In this document: one piece after another, positions 39,691-47,508 of the stretch | How positions within the stretch are numbered: position 1 is the first letter of the stretch | How the letters are laid out: each line of letters begins with the position of its first letter | Assembly: GCA_003112755.1 (NCBI GenBank) | Contig: BFBT01000002.1 | Span: forward strand, 62,001 to 126,000 | DNA: 64,000 bases | Origin: Lawsonibacter asaccharolyticus | GTDB lineage: Bacteria > Bacillota > Clostridia > Oscillospirales > Oscillospiraceae | Direction: 5' to 3' | Program-made: the position numbers and the translations under genes | The notes under the pieces: generated by a model | Database searches by the model: none | Told to the model about the DNA's origin: nothing | Seen by the model: only the letters and a program-made list of their open reading frames with translations

Positions 39691-39750
39691 TGCCCCGAAT
39701 GGAAAATTTCCAGTCCGCATAGGATAGCTTCAGAGAAACCAATTTTGGAG
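39691..39750 (+). promoter_or_regulatory. Conserved leader of a GWRPVLEP-family array
   Basis: GAATGGAAAATTTCC, then GTCCGCATAGGATAGCTTCA and AACCAATTTTGGAG, as at 19404 and 21283. Confidence 0.55.
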
Positions 39751-39778
39751 AGAAAACACAAGGAAGGTATCAAAACAT

Positions 39779-40537
39779 ATGGAATATATTCTAATTCGCC
39801 ATTTTGGCGCCCTGTACATCAATGGAGACCCAGCTACAGAATATCCAGTCCTGAACGGGGAATGGTTCGCTCCCAGCGAGCATCTTCGGTTGGGAAACAC
39901 ACACGGCAATGGACTGCCCTGGATCGATATTGGACACGCCTATATCTCTGTGAACCCGCTCATCACCGGTATTAGCCTGGAATGTCTGTGGCGGAAGAAA
40001 CTACACTTGGCCAAGAAGGTCCTCATCGATGGGCTCGCCTATCAGATGAGGCTCATACGGGCCGGCGCCGTCTCTGATTCGGACCTCGGCGAAATTGGGA
40101 TGTTCGTGGATGCCTACGGGAACGGGAGCGCCAAGGACTACCCAAAGGTCTGGTACGATGTCCCGAACAGTGTCAGCGTGGATGAAGGCAACTATTTCCA
40201 GTTCTCCGGCCGGGTCGCCCGCGAAAATGTCGTTCTGGACGGGGCTATGGCCAGCGAGTTCTGTGGCATGGCCTGGCAACCAGTCCTGGAGCCGATCCAA
40301 CCGGCGCTGGACGACAAGCTACAGGGAAAGAAGCTATCCATCTGGACAACTGCCGGTGATTTTGTCTCCGGCAACCTGCTGGAGTTGAACGACTATGACC
40401 TGGTCTTGGAAGGCGGCATCTTCCGCCGGTTGGACAGGAATTCCACATCCCCGTGGGTCCGCGATGAGAAGGACATATACCTGGTGGACCGTACTGGATT
40501 ACGGGTCGTACAGGAATACGAAGAAGAGGAGAAATGA
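39779..40537 (+). CDS. GWRPVLEP/Sm-like family protein 12
   Basis: 252 residues, ATG 39779 (AAGGAAGG upstream). HFGALYINGDP, LPWIDIGHAYISVNP, ISLECLW, VLIDGLAYQMRLIRAG, a middle with a FVDAYGNGS segment, MAWQPVLEP at the signature and the clearest C-terminal module of all: KLSIWTTAGDFVSGNLLELN, DYDLVLEGG, IYLVDRTGLRVVQ. Compared with Hfq, the strand-turn-strand spacing and the D-hydrophobic-hydrophobic-L step are the same. First of three genes in this array; stop and next start are four bases apart. Confidence 0.75.
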   Translation: MEYILIRHFGALYINGDPATEYPVLNGEWFAPSEHLRLGNTHGNGLPWIDIGHAYISVNPLITGISLECLWRKKLHLAKKVLIDGLAYQMRLIRAGAVSDSDLGEIGMFVDAYGNGSAKDYPKVWYDVPNSVSVDEGNYFQFSGRVARENVVLDGAMASEFCGMAWQPVLEPIQPALDDKLQGKKLSIWTTAGDFVSGNLLELNDYDLVLEGGIFRRLDRNSTSPWVRDEKDIYLVDRTGLRVVQEYEEEEK

Positions 40538-40541
40538 GAAA

Positions 40542-41282
40542 ATGGCGCCTATCAGCAGATCTTTTGGGACCTTGTACATCGATGGACGGCCGGCAGAACC
40601 GGGGGTGCAGCTTCCTCAGTCGGCGGAAAATCCAAAGATAGAGATTGGCAACAGTGATGGGAGATTCATCCATTGGGTCGTCGTCGGCGGCCTTCTGGTT
40701 TCCAGATACGATCTTGTTGTAGGTATTAGCTGGAATGCACTGGTCCACAATGCCCTCATTGAAAGCCGGGAGATCACAATTGATCGGCTACCATACCGCA
40801 TCCGGCTTCTCCGCAGAGGAGAGGATGTGGAAGACCTGGGAGAGTTCAAGCAGTACCTCAGAGCCCTGGGAAGTCCTGACAATACCGCCGCTCCAAGGAA
40901 GCGGGTCTGGCTGGATGATCTTGGTATGGAAGGAGACCCTTTTAAGCCGGCGGCAGTCCGGCTGCGGGACGGGCAATATGAGATGCGTGGCCTGAATGCC
41001 GGCGACCGAAAGAACGCGTCCTGGATCCCGGTTCTGGAGCCAGTCCAGCCAGAGCTGTCCGATGCCCAGGGTGAGAAGATCGCCATCTGGACCAATACCG
41101 GTGAGTTTGTCACCGGCGACCTGGTGGAGATCAACGACTATGACCTTCTGCTGTCCAGCGGTCTTTGCCTTTCCGACGATGGCTCCGGCCATTCGCCCTG
41201 GGTCTCCAATTCTGGCTTCTGCATGGCCGTGGACAGAAAGGGTATCTGGTCGCTGCAAACCTACAGCAAGGAGGCAGTTTAA
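40542..41282 (+). CDS. GWRPVLEP/Sm-like family protein 13
   Basis: 246 residues. ATG 40542 follows GAGGAGAAATGA, with the ribosome binding site in the end of the previous gene. FGTLYIDGRPAEPGV, IHWVVVGGLLVSRY, ISWNALVH, ITIDRLPYRIRLLRRGED, SWIPVLEPVQPEL at the signature, then KIAIWTNTGEFVTGDLVEIN, DYDLLLSSG and MAVDRKGIWSLQ. Close to protein 12 in the last 80 residues, less so in the middle; this is the pattern expected if the central domain diversifies while the C-terminal module is conserved. Confidence 0.75.
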   Translation: MAPISRSFGTLYIDGRPAEPGVQLPQSAENPKIEIGNSDGRFIHWVVVGGLLVSRYDLVVGISWNALVHNALIESREITIDRLPYRIRLLRRGEDVEDLGEFKQYLRALGSPDNTAAPRKRVWLDDLGMEGDPFKPAAVRLRDGQYEMRGLNAGDRKNASWIPVLEPVQPELSDAQGEKIAIWTNTGEFVTGDLVEINDYDLLLSSGLCLSDDGSGHSPWVSNSGFCMAVDRKGIWSLQTYSKEAV

Positions 41283-42040
41283 TGGCTATTTTAGAGAAGT
41301 TCGGAACGATCTATCTGGATGGGATCCCTGTGCCGCCAGGCACAGTCCTAACCAAGTGCGATTCCAACAACCCGCCTAAAATCGAGCTGGGAGATACAGT
41401 GCCTGGCATGGAAATTGGCTGGGTATTCGTGGACGACCGACTCATTGCGGATGACAACATCCTCCTTAATGTCAGCTGGGACATCCTCTCCGCGTCAGGC
41501 CTGACGATGGGGAAGGATATCCAGATCGATGGCGACGCCTGCCGTGTGCGGTGCCTGCTGGAGGATAAGAACGGCGGGTCCGATTGGGACGACATGCTGG
41601 ATGCCTCTGAGGACAACAACATCATCCATTGGTCCGGCACCTATTCGCTTGGGACCTCAGTCCTGTCGCCGCGCAGCAAACAAGCCCTCATCTGGGGCTG
41701 CGCGGAGAAAGACACGGTAGAGATGACCGATTCTGCATATCAGCACATTGGGTTTGGCTGGCGGCCAGTCCTGGAGCAAAAAAGTTTGCTGGAATGCCCG
41801 GCGTCAGACCTGCTGGCCCGCACGGTGCTGTTATACGGGGAGGATGGAACTATCTTCTCTGGGCTGGTCGCCGAGGCATCTCAGTACGATGTCATTTTGG
41901 AGGCCCCAAATATCCTGGGAAATGTCTTCTGCCAGCCCCCGAGACAGGGGTACTACAAAGCACAGGATGAGTCCCTCATCCTGGATAGGGAGTCAATTCT
42001 GGAGATATTGCCATGCGCGGGAGTTTCGGTGCCATTCTAA
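41282..42040 (+). CDS. GWRPVLEP/Sm-like family protein 14
   Basis: 252 residues; ATG 41282 shares a base with the previous stop (TAATG), AAGGAGG upstream. FGTIYLDGIPVPPGT, MEIGWVFVDDRLIADD, VSWDIL, IQIDGDACRVRCLL, a middle with DWDDMLDASEDN and IIHWSGTYSLG, GWRPVLEQ, then TVLLYGEDGTIFSGLVAEA, YDVIL and LILDRESILEIL. Last gene of the array; it runs directly into a single left arm of the inverted-repeat family, which may act as its terminator. Confidence 0.75.
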   Translation: MAILEKFGTIYLDGIPVPPGTVLTKCDSNNPPKIELGDTVPGMEIGWVFVDDRLIADDNILLNVSWDILSASGLTMGKDIQIDGDACRVRCLLEDKNGGSDWDDMLDASEDNNIIHWSGTYSLGTSVLSPRSKQALIWGCAEKDTVEMTDSAYQHIGFGWRPVLEQKSLLECPASDLLARTVLLYGEDGTIFSGLVAEASQYDVILEAPNILGNVFCQPPRQGYYKAQDESLILDRESILEILPCAGVSVPF

Positions 42041-42052
42041 GACTTGCCAGGT

Positions 42053-42150
42053 GTCTTTTTTAACGAAAAAGGCTGCACAGGTTTTCCTTCGTTGCCCCTG
42101 GCATCAGCCGCGGGCCGGCTCCTCGCAGAGCCTTTCTATGGCCCGTGAGG
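42053..42150. repeat. Inverted-repeat element, left arm
   Basis: GTCTTTTTTAACGAAAAAGG to GGCCCGTGAGG, starting 12 bases after the array stop. The partner-like right arm is at 42949 beyond a small gene. Confidence 0.78.
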
Positions 42151-42204
42151 CTGCCCATTCGTTGCTCCAGCAAAACAAATTGTTGTCACCAACAATTTGC
42201 TGTG

Positions 42205-42240
42205 TAAAGAATGAGTCGCTCCGACCCTGCATATAACAAA
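42205..42240 (+). promoter_or_regulatory. Promoter of the 42286 gene
   Basis: AAGAATGAGT, then GACCCTGCATATAACAAATC; TTTAGGAGG precedes the start. Confidence 0.5.
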
Positions 42241-42285
42241 TCAGACTCAGAATCAGGAGACTATATAGTTTAGGAGGTACGAACA

Positions 42286-42687
42286 ATGCAAAATATCTTA
42301 GAGCAACTGAAGGCAGTACGATATTCGGCCACAATGCTGCTGCACGCACGCCCCGGCATTCGGCTGGTTGCGGTACAGGTCAGCAATGGGCCTGTGTGGT
42401 ACGACTATGAGATCCGGCCGGTCCGGAGGCAGATCACTAAGGTCGAGATGGACAAGGACGGTCTCACTGTCTCCACCGGCAGCGAGAATTTCCTGCTCAC
42501 CGAGGATGGCGAGCTGGTAGGGCTCTGCAACGCCATCGCCGGCCGTGAGGTCAAGCTCATCTTCGATCCGGCGCAGGTGATGCCTGAGGCTGAGGCGCTG
42601 AAGGCCGCCATTTTGACGAACTACAAAAGCGTGCGGCGCGTCAGCATCTCGCCCGACTGCCGGACTGCCGGAAAGTCGGAGGGATGA
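42286..42687 (+). CDS. Hypothetical protein between repeat arms
   Basis: 133 residues, ATG 42286 with TTAGGAGG upstream. Not recognised. Pattern: a helix (ILEQLKAVRYSATMLLHA), beta strands (LVAVQVSNGPVWYDYEIRP), then TGSENFLLTEDGELVGLCNA and a final charged tail. It stands between a left arm (42053) and a right arm (42949) of the inverted-repeat family, as rpn does, so it could be cargo of such an element. No nuclease motif is visible. Confidence 0.6.
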   Translation: MQNILEQLKAVRYSATMLLHARPGIRLVAVQVSNGPVWYDYEIRPVRRQITKVEMDKDGLTVSTGSENFLLTEDGELVGLCNAIAGREVKLIFDPAQVMPEAEALKAAILTNYKSVRRVSISPDCRTAGKSEG

Positions 42688-42690
42688 GAC

Positions 42691-42744
42691 ATGATGAAAG
42701 CCGAGCTAAAGGCGGCCTTGGAGAAAGGCCAGTGCATGCTGTGA
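42691..42744 (+). pseudogene. Short frame cut off by a palindrome
   Basis: ATGATGAAAGCCGAG opens a frame (MMKAELKAALEKGQCML) four bases after the previous stop, but it stops at the TGA inside the short palindrome at 42741. Probably the start of a gene truncated by that repeat. Confidence 0.4.
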
Positions 42745-42768
42745 CTTTCTGAAAAGAAGGTCATGTGG
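42741..42768. repeat. Short palindrome family, copy 6
   Basis: GTGACTTTCT, GAAAAGAAGGTC, ATGTGG; supplies the stop of the frame before it. Confidence 0.65.
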
Positions 42769-42793
42769 GATGAGGACGAAATCTAACGGCCGA

Positions 42794-42839
42794 AAGCGGA
42801 CTCAGAGACTTAGGTCTTTGGGTCCGCTGCTTTTTTTTG
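42794..42839 (+). terminator. Rho-independent terminator
   Basis: AGCGGACTC and GGGTCCGCT with an inner AGAC.. loop, followed by GCTTTTTTTT. Confidence 0.8.
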
Positions 42840-42948
42840 CCTGCAATAGGGAAGAAGGCAAAACAAATTGTTTAAGACTACCACGGAGCTGCCGCCGCAC
42901 ATCCTGCAGGATGGCTGCCAGGAAACCCTGGAGCGTCGCCGTGGCAAT

Positions 42949-43069
42949 CTCACGGACCAGGCATAGGTTCCTGAAGGGAACCGGCCCGCGGCCACCACAT
43001 GCCCTTCTTCGAAGGTCACAGCTCCCGGCAAAAGAAAATCTCCCTGCCCTTTTCTTCGTTAAAAAAGAC
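42949..43069. repeat. Inverted-repeat element, right arm with nested palindrome
   Basis: TCTCACGGACC to CTTCGTTAAAAAAGACG. A short palindrome (CATGCCCTTCTTCGAAGGTC, 42998-43017) is inserted in the arm. Confidence 0.8.
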
Positions 43070-43211
43070 GCGTCCTCGGGATATAAGCACAACTTCCCAG
43101 AGAGACCAGTCTTGCACTTGGAATCCAGAATAGTTCCCGCTCTGTCTGCATAAAACAACCTCAGAAACCCCAATATCAGGAGACCAACAAAACCAAAGGA
43201 GGTATCGCAAC

Positions 43212-43370
43212 ATGGGCGAACGCGAAAGAAAGATGATGGCTTTTCTGGCCGGCATGGTCTGGAAATTGGCCAACGACCAGTGGTTAAACATGAACGAGGT
43301 CCAGCAGCTGGACAACATCATGTCCGAGTTGGGCTACCAAGACCTGGACGAAAAAGAATTCCGCTATTAA
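43212..43370 (+). CDS. Small 52-residue protein
   Basis: ATG 43212 follows AAAGGAGGTATC. The peptide (MGERERKMMAFLAGMVW, then LNMNEVQQLDNIMSELGYQD) is helical, with a 30-residue Met-rich first half. No family recognised. It starts a transcript with the HTH gene 20 bases downstream, so an antitoxin, co-regulator or leader peptide role can be imagined but not shown. Confidence 0.6.
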   Translation: MGERERKMMAFLAGMVWKLANDQWLNMNEVQQLDNIMSELGYQDLDEKEFRY

Positions 43371-43389
43371 ACGGGGTAGGAGGGGCAAC

Positions 43390-43839
43390 ATGAACCAGTT
43401 ATACGAGAGAATCCGAGTTCTCTGCGAGGAGAAAAACATCACCATCGGCGAGCTCAGCCGTAGGGCAAAGCTCAACGACGACGACCGGCAGGCCCTCAAG
43501 CGGGGTCGGCGCATGAACATCAGCCTGGGCGCCGCCAAGAACATTGCCCGTGTACTGGGCGTCTCCATCGATTCTCTGGCTGAATACGAGACTCCTAACC
43601 TGCTGAGTTCTCTCAGCCGCACCCAGCTTCAGCAGGCGGCCGATGCCTATGAGGCTATCATCCGCCGGGAAGTGGTTGAAGACCGCTTCCGTGAGCGGGG
43701 GCTGGATCCCAAGGAGTATCCGGCTTGCTTCGAGGAGGCCCTGGGCCAGTACTGCGACGCTTTGGACTCGCAGTTCCTCGAAGAAGAGGCCCTGGAGCGG
43801 ATTGCCGAGTATCTGTCTAAGATGGTCGCCGAAAACTGA
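43390..43839 (+). CDS. HTH (Cro/CI-like) transcription regulator
   Basis: 149 residues, ATG 43390 (GGTAGGAGGGG upstream). The N-terminal 60 residues form a helix-turn-helix of the XRE type: LYERIRVLCEEKNITIGELS, then RAKLNDDDRQALKRGRRMNI and IARVLGVSIDSLAEY. The C-terminal half is helical and acidic (RREVVEDRFRERGLDPKEYP), possibly for dimerisation. It is second in a three-gene transcript. As DNA-binding repressor of its own operon or of other phage genes it is a candidate control gene; operators were not identified. Confidence 0.75.
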   Translation: MNQLYERIRVLCEEKNITIGELSRRAKLNDDDRQALKRGRRMNISLGAAKNIARVLGVSIDSLAEYETPNLLSSLSRTQLQQAADAYEAIIRREVVEDRFRERGLDPKEYPACFEEALGQYCDALDSQFLEEEALERIAEYLSKMVAEN

Positions 43840-43855
43840 AAGGAGAAAAACAAAC

Positions 43856-44299
43856 ATGAAGATTTTTGTGCTAACCAGAAAGATGGACGATTTCGAGTCT
43901 GCGGCCGTGGCTACGCCGTATCTCAGCCTGGAGGCTGCGCAGGCGGCCATGACTGAGGACTTTAAGGATATCCTTGAGGTCTTTGGGCTGAGTCCCGACG
44001 ACGAGCAGGAAGAGGAGAAGCAGTGGGGTATCGAGGAAAAGTCGGCCCACATCCGCTACGACATCTGCTCCCGCTATGCCGACTGGAGCATCCAGGAACA
44101 TGACCTGCCGGTGCAGATGGCCATCCGTGTCCGTGAGGGCATGGTGCAAGAGGCCATCGCCAACGCTGACATCTATGTAGAGGTTTTCGACCTGGACACC
44201 CAGGATCTGGCAGAGGACGGTAAGACATTCGAGGCCGACCGGCTGGATGCTGACTACCAGAAGTTAGGCAAAGAGCCGAGCTGGCGGGCTGTATATTAA
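43856..44299 (+). CDS. Hypothetical acidic protein
   Basis: 147 residues; ATG 43856 after AAAGGAGAAA. Alpha/beta pattern with MKIFVLTRKMDDFESAAVA, an EEAQ-rich helix and QMAIRVREGMVQEAIANAD. It is highly acidic. No known family. Last gene of the transcript that starts at 43212 and followed by a strong terminator; probably linked in expression to the HTH regulator. Confidence 0.6.
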   Translation: MKIFVLTRKMDDFESAAVATPYLSLEAAQAAMTEDFKDILEVFGLSPDDEQEEEKQWGIEEKSAHIRYDICSRYADWSIQEHDLPVQMAIRVREGMVQEAIANADIYVEVFDLDTQDLAEDGKTFEADRLDADYQKLGKEPSWRAVY

Positions 44300-44345
44300 G
44301 GCCGAAAAGAGTCCCTTCCCCATCCGGGAGAGGGACTCTTTCTTT
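44300..44345 (+). terminator. Rho-independent terminator
   Basis: AAAGAGTCCCTTCCC and GGGAGAGGGACTCTTT hairpin with CTTTG tail. Confidence 0.85.
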
Positions 44346-44552
44346 GCGCCAATATCCCTATGAGGGCATGCATATAGTGGCAGTAGCGGCTTCGATATCG
44401 GTATTTTTGAAAAAATTTTTCAAATATCATTTTTCTGGCATTGGGACACACAACACGCTCAAACTGTGCCGGAATATCTTGGTGCGCACACTCCGTTCGC
44501 TCAAAATCGCCAGAGTAAATTGTAAATAGATGTTCATAAAGCACAATTCGGT

Positions 44553-44579
44553 CTGTGACCTTCTCCGAAGGTCATGTGG
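44553..44579. repeat. Short palindrome family, copy 8
   Basis: CTGTGACCTTCTCCGAAGGT then CATGTGG, at the left end of the tnpB element. The rest of 44346-44700 is AT-rich with no supported gene. Confidence 0.65.
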
Positions 44580-44634
44580 AAACCACGCCCCTTTAGGGGC
44601 GGTTTAACATCACCTCCCCCGATTCCTCGGGGTG

Positions 44635-44690
44635 GTATTTTCGCCAATAGGGTCTGCGATGCGTGTATAGTATAACCTATCTCCATATAG
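44635..44690 (+). promoter_or_regulatory. Candidate promoter of tnpB (44706)
   Basis: TTTTCGCCAATAGGG followed by GCGTGTATAGTATAACC. Confidence 0.4.
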
Positions 44691-44705
44691 AGAGGAGGGA
44701 AACCT

Positions 44706-45983
44706 ATGCCTACCATCGCACTCACCATGAAACTGCACCTTCGCCCCAGCGAAGAGGATGCATTGGCCTTTGGCGTCATGTCCAAAGCATATATGGAAGC
44801 CTGCAACTTTGTCGCCCAATATGCGTTCGACAACGGTTGCTTCCTGAGCGTGCTCAAGCTGCATAAGGCGCTGTACCAAACTGTCCGCAGCCAATTTGGG
44901 CTGAAGGCTCAGCTGGCCGCGTCTGTATTCCGGACAGTCGTTGCCCGCTACAAAGCAGTGCGGGAGCAGCTCTGGCAGAGCCCGTTCCGCTACAAGGATG
45001 AGAACGGCGAATGGAAGTCCATCACCCGCAACCCGAACTGGATCCAGCATCCGGTGCAGTTCCACAGGCCGCAGGCCGACCTGGTGCGCAACAGGGACTA
45101 CAGCTTTGTCCAGAAGGGAAACAAGATCTCCGTGAATACGCTGGGCAAGCGGGCTATCATGGCCTACGATGCGCCTGAGTGCTTTGCCGGCTTCTTCGAC
45201 GGCAGCTGGACCTTCGGCACCGGCAAGCTGGTGAGCCTTCTGGGCGAGTGGTACCTCCATATCCCGGTGACCCGAGAGGCGGACGCCGCCGCCCTGGTTG
45301 AGCTGGAAAGCTATGCCCATATTGTTGGCATCGACCGCGGCATCAGGTTCCTCTCCGTCAGCTATGATGAAAAGGGCAAAACCTCCTTTGTCTCCGGCAG
45401 GGAGGTCATGGAAAAACGGCAATCCTTTGCAAAAGTGCGGGCTGAGCTGCAGTCCAAGGGCACCAAATCCGCAAAGAGGGCGCTGAAGCGCATTTCGGGA
45501 CGAGAGAACCGCTGGATGAGGGATGTTAATCATTGCCTCGCGAAGGCACTCGTCTCCGAATATGGCGCCGGCACCCTCTTTGTGGTAGAGGACCTGACAG
45601 GCATCAGCTTCGCAGAGGACAACCAGCGTGACGCAAAGGGCAACCGGGAACTGCACTCCTGGGCATTCTACCAGTACGAGCAATTCCTCAGCTACAAGGC
45701 GCAGCTGGCCGGAGCTGAGGTGCTGAAGGTTTCGCCCAAATACACCTCCCAGCGCTGCCCCAAATGCGGCCGCATCCTCAAGTCGAACCGCCACCGCGAG
45801 ACCCACGAATATGTCTGCGATGCCTGCGGCTATCGCACCAATGACGACCGGGCAGGCGCCATGAACATCCAGTATCTGGGGAGGCTGTACGCAGCGGGCG
45901 ATCCGGAGCCCAAGTTCGTACTGCCGAAGCCTGCTCCTGCCGTCGCAGATGTCGGCGGCCCCGGAGAAGCCAAACCGGCCTAG
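44706..45983 (+). CDS. tnpB: TnpB RNA-guided nuclease, second type, copy 1
   Basis: 425 residues, ATG 44706 after GAGAGGAGGG. Distinct from the 30321 TnpB: D210 (HIVGIDRGIRFL), E295 (FVVEDLTGI), zinc finger C351/C354 and C371/C374, last acidic residues in TNDDRAGAMNI (D381). All catalytic positions look intact. A Pro/Ala-rich 35-residue tail follows the nuclease. A near-identical copy on the other strand (63096-64000) shows recent transposition. About 260 bases of conserved RNA sequence follow the gene and end at GGGGCAGTTGAC. No tnpA in the element. Confidence 0.9.
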   Translation: MPTIALTMKLHLRPSEEDALAFGVMSKAYMEACNFVAQYAFDNGCFLSVLKLHKALYQTVRSQFGLKAQLAASVFRTVVARYKAVREQLWQSPFRYKDENGEWKSITRNPNWIQHPVQFHRPQADLVRNRDYSFVQKGNKISVNTLGKRAIMAYDAPECFAGFFDGSWTFGTGKLVSLLGEWYLHIPVTREADAAALVELESYAHIVGIDRGIRFLSVSYDEKGKTSFVSGREVMEKRQSFAKVRAELQSKGTKSAKRALKRISGRENRWMRDVNHCLAKALVSEYGAGTLFVVEDLTGISFAEDNQRDAKGNRELHSWAFYQYEQFLSYKAQLAGAEVLKVSPKYTSQRCPKCGRILKSNRHRETHEYVCDACGYRTNDDRAGAMNIQYLGRLYAAGDPEPKFVLPKPAPAVADVGGPGEAKPA

Positions 45984-46260
45984 CCAAAAGGCTAAGCCGG
46001 TTCGAGAAAACACATATTCCTGCCGGGTACATCCTGGCGGGACTAAAAAACGGGTGTTGTCAACCACCCGGCGATGTAGCCATAGGCCTGCTGTACCGCA
46101 GGTACCGCATGTAAAAGCGGCGCTTGGGAGCACTCCTTCGGGAGCGACGCCAGGACCAAATGCGATGAGCTACAAGCCCTGGAAACTATGGAGGGTTAGG
46201 GCCCTTAGCAAGCTCCGTACCCTTTATGGGTCGGGGCAGTTGACTTTAGGTGCATGCTAC
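45984..46260 (+). ncRNA. TnpB guide RNA region, second type, copy 1
   Basis: ACCACCCGGCGATGTAGCC, GCTTGGGAGCACTCCTTCGG and GGTCGGGGCAGTTGAC are repeated almost base for base after the other copy. Element end is at 46244; the guide position is TTTAGGTGCATGCTAC (46245 on). Confidence 0.65.
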
Positions 46261-46377
46261 TTCAAGTATGATACGGACTTCCCCTATGTTCCGCAGGTAG
46301 AAGCTCATATCGAATTGGCAAAAAAGATGTTGCCCAAGGTTTTCCCACTGCCGCCCCAAATGCGGCTGTTCGATTAA
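46246..46377 (+). pseudogene. 3' fragment of a gene cut by the tnpB element
   Basis: Directly after the element end a frame reads LGACYFKYDTDFPYVPQ to PPQMRLFD and stops with TAA. It has no start or ribosome binding site of its own, so it is the tail of a gene whose 5' part should lie before the element (44350-44550); that part could not be identified with confidence. Confidence 0.5.
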
Positions 46378-46417
46378 GTTTAGATATGTTTTCGCAACTT
46401 CTCACGCGAGCTCTCTA

Positions 46418-46456
46418 AGAAAAAACGGTCCCATCCCAAAGCTGGGGTGGGACCAA
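46418..46456. terminator. Bidirectional terminator
   Basis: GGTCCCATCCCA AAGC TGGGGTGGGACC with AAAAAA before; on the minus strand it ends the YwbE gene. Confidence 0.8.
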
Positions 46457-46465
46457 ATCGTTGCA

Positions 46466-46768
46466 TCAAACCAGGTCATCGAGTTCCACTGCTGCCGTGT
46501 TTGCCTTGTCCAGTCCCCGGCTCCGCCCACGAGGAGACATAGTGCCGGGTTCCTGTTCCAAGGAGGCCAGCCCGCAGATGTGCTGCACCCGACCTACTTG
46601 GCCATCCGTTAGCATCACCTTGATCCCGCGAGGGTGATAGCCCTTGTTGGTGAGCAGCCTGCCGACAATGCCACGGGTCAGCTTCCCAGTCGGCTGATCC
46701 TTCTTTAGGACAATATCCACCAGATCCCCCGGATGGATGCGATCGCGGCGGCAGTGATTCGTGTTCAT
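46466..46768 (-). CDS. ywbE: YwbE-family protein (DUF2196)
   Basis: A small conserved Bacillota protein of unknown role. 100 residues; ATG 46768 with AAAAAGGAG upstream. The family core is clear: IHPGDLVDIVLKKDQPTGKL, then TRGIVGRLLTNKG, HPRGIKVMLTDGQVGRVQHI. The usual length is about 65 residues; here a roughly 35-residue charged C-terminal tail (PRGRSRGLDKANTAAVELDD) is added. The beta-barrel-like core may bind nucleic acid. It is unusual on a phage-like replicon. Own promoter region shared divergently with the 46949 gene. Confidence 0.85.
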   Translation of the reverse strand: MNTNHCRRDRIHPGDLVDIVLKKDQPTGKLTRGIVGRLLTNKGYHPRGIKVMLTDGQVGRVQHICGLASLEQEPGTMSPRGRSRGLDKANTAAVELDDLV

Positions 46769-46798
46769 GAAAAACTCGCTCCTTTTTTAAGAAAGATG

Positions 46799-46892
46799 TC
46801 CCAATGATATGCAAACTGCCCGCATCTGATAGGCCGGAACAGAGCTGATTTGCATAACGAATGATTTCCCAAGGATTTGCATATAACAAGAC
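46799..46892. promoter_or_regulatory. Divergent promoters, ywbE and 46949
   Basis: Minus strand CAGTTTGCATATCATTGG toward ywbE; plus strand AAGGATTTGCATATAACAAG toward 46949. Confidence 0.5.
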
Positions 46893-46948
46893 ATTCTGAT
46901 GCCCGACCGATACTGGTCTGGGTACGAAAAAAGAAAGGAGTTGTTTCT

Positions 46949-47395
46949 ATGGAAGACATTTTTGGCGGACTGGTATTGCTGATGGGAGGGTTCGTTTCCA
47001 TCTTTGCCATCATCGCCCTGGCAGTAGTCATCCTGATGATCATCGCCAACATATTTCTCTTCCGCAAGATGGGCTTACCTGGTTGGTACTCGATCATCCC
47101 ATTTTGGAATGTTTACAACCAGGTCTCTAAGACCTGGCTGGTGACGCCATGGTTCTGGGTTTACCTGGGTCTGTTTGTGGCACCATGGTTCCTGGATGGC
47201 TTCCTGCTGTCGGTGGTTTCGATCCTTGCCTTTGCCCTGGGTGTGGCCATGAACCTGAAGCTGGCGGCTGCGTTCGGGAAGGGTGTAGGTTATTGCCTGG
47301 GGCTCATCTTCCTACCTGTGATTTTCCTGCCTATGCTGGCGTTTGGCCAGGCTACCTACATTGGCAACCAGACCACCCCCGGAAAGCTGTTCTGA
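46949..47395 (+). CDS. DUF5684-like membrane protein
   Basis: 148 residues, ATG 46949 after GAAAGGAG. Four hydrophobic segments. The pattern RKMGLPGWYSIIPFWNVYNQ, a second helix with FGKGVGYCLGLIFLPVIFLP and a final LAFGQATYIGNQ matches the small DUF5684/signal-peptidase-I-like membrane family of Bacillota. No catalytic Ser/Lys pair is visible. Function unknown; single-gene unit with terminator. Confidence 0.7.
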   Translation: MEDIFGGLVLLMGGFVSIFAIIALAVVILMIIANIFLFRKMGLPGWYSIIPFWNVYNQVSKTWLVTPWFWVYLGLFVAPWFLDGFLLSVVSILAFALGVAMNLKLAAAFGKGVGYCLGLIFLPVIFLPMLAFGQATYIGNQTTPGKLF

Positions 47396-47409
47396 CAACC
47401 TGTACCTGA

Positions 47410-47458
47410 AAAGAAAACTCCCTCTCTGGCGATGTGGCTGGGGAGGGAGTTCTTTCGT
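47410..47458 (+). terminator. Rho-independent terminator
   Basis: AAAACTCCCTCTC and GGGGAGGGAGTTCTTT hairpin. Confidence 0.75.
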
Positions 47459-47508
47459 TGTAGTACAAAACAATTTGCTTGGATTGCGGTTAGAGAAGGG
47501 GAGTCCAA

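Noticed and set aside
45949..46377. 142-codon frame across the TnpB guide RNA region
   Set aside because: Its first two thirds lie in conserved non-coding RNA of the element; only the tail after 46245 looks like gene sequence.
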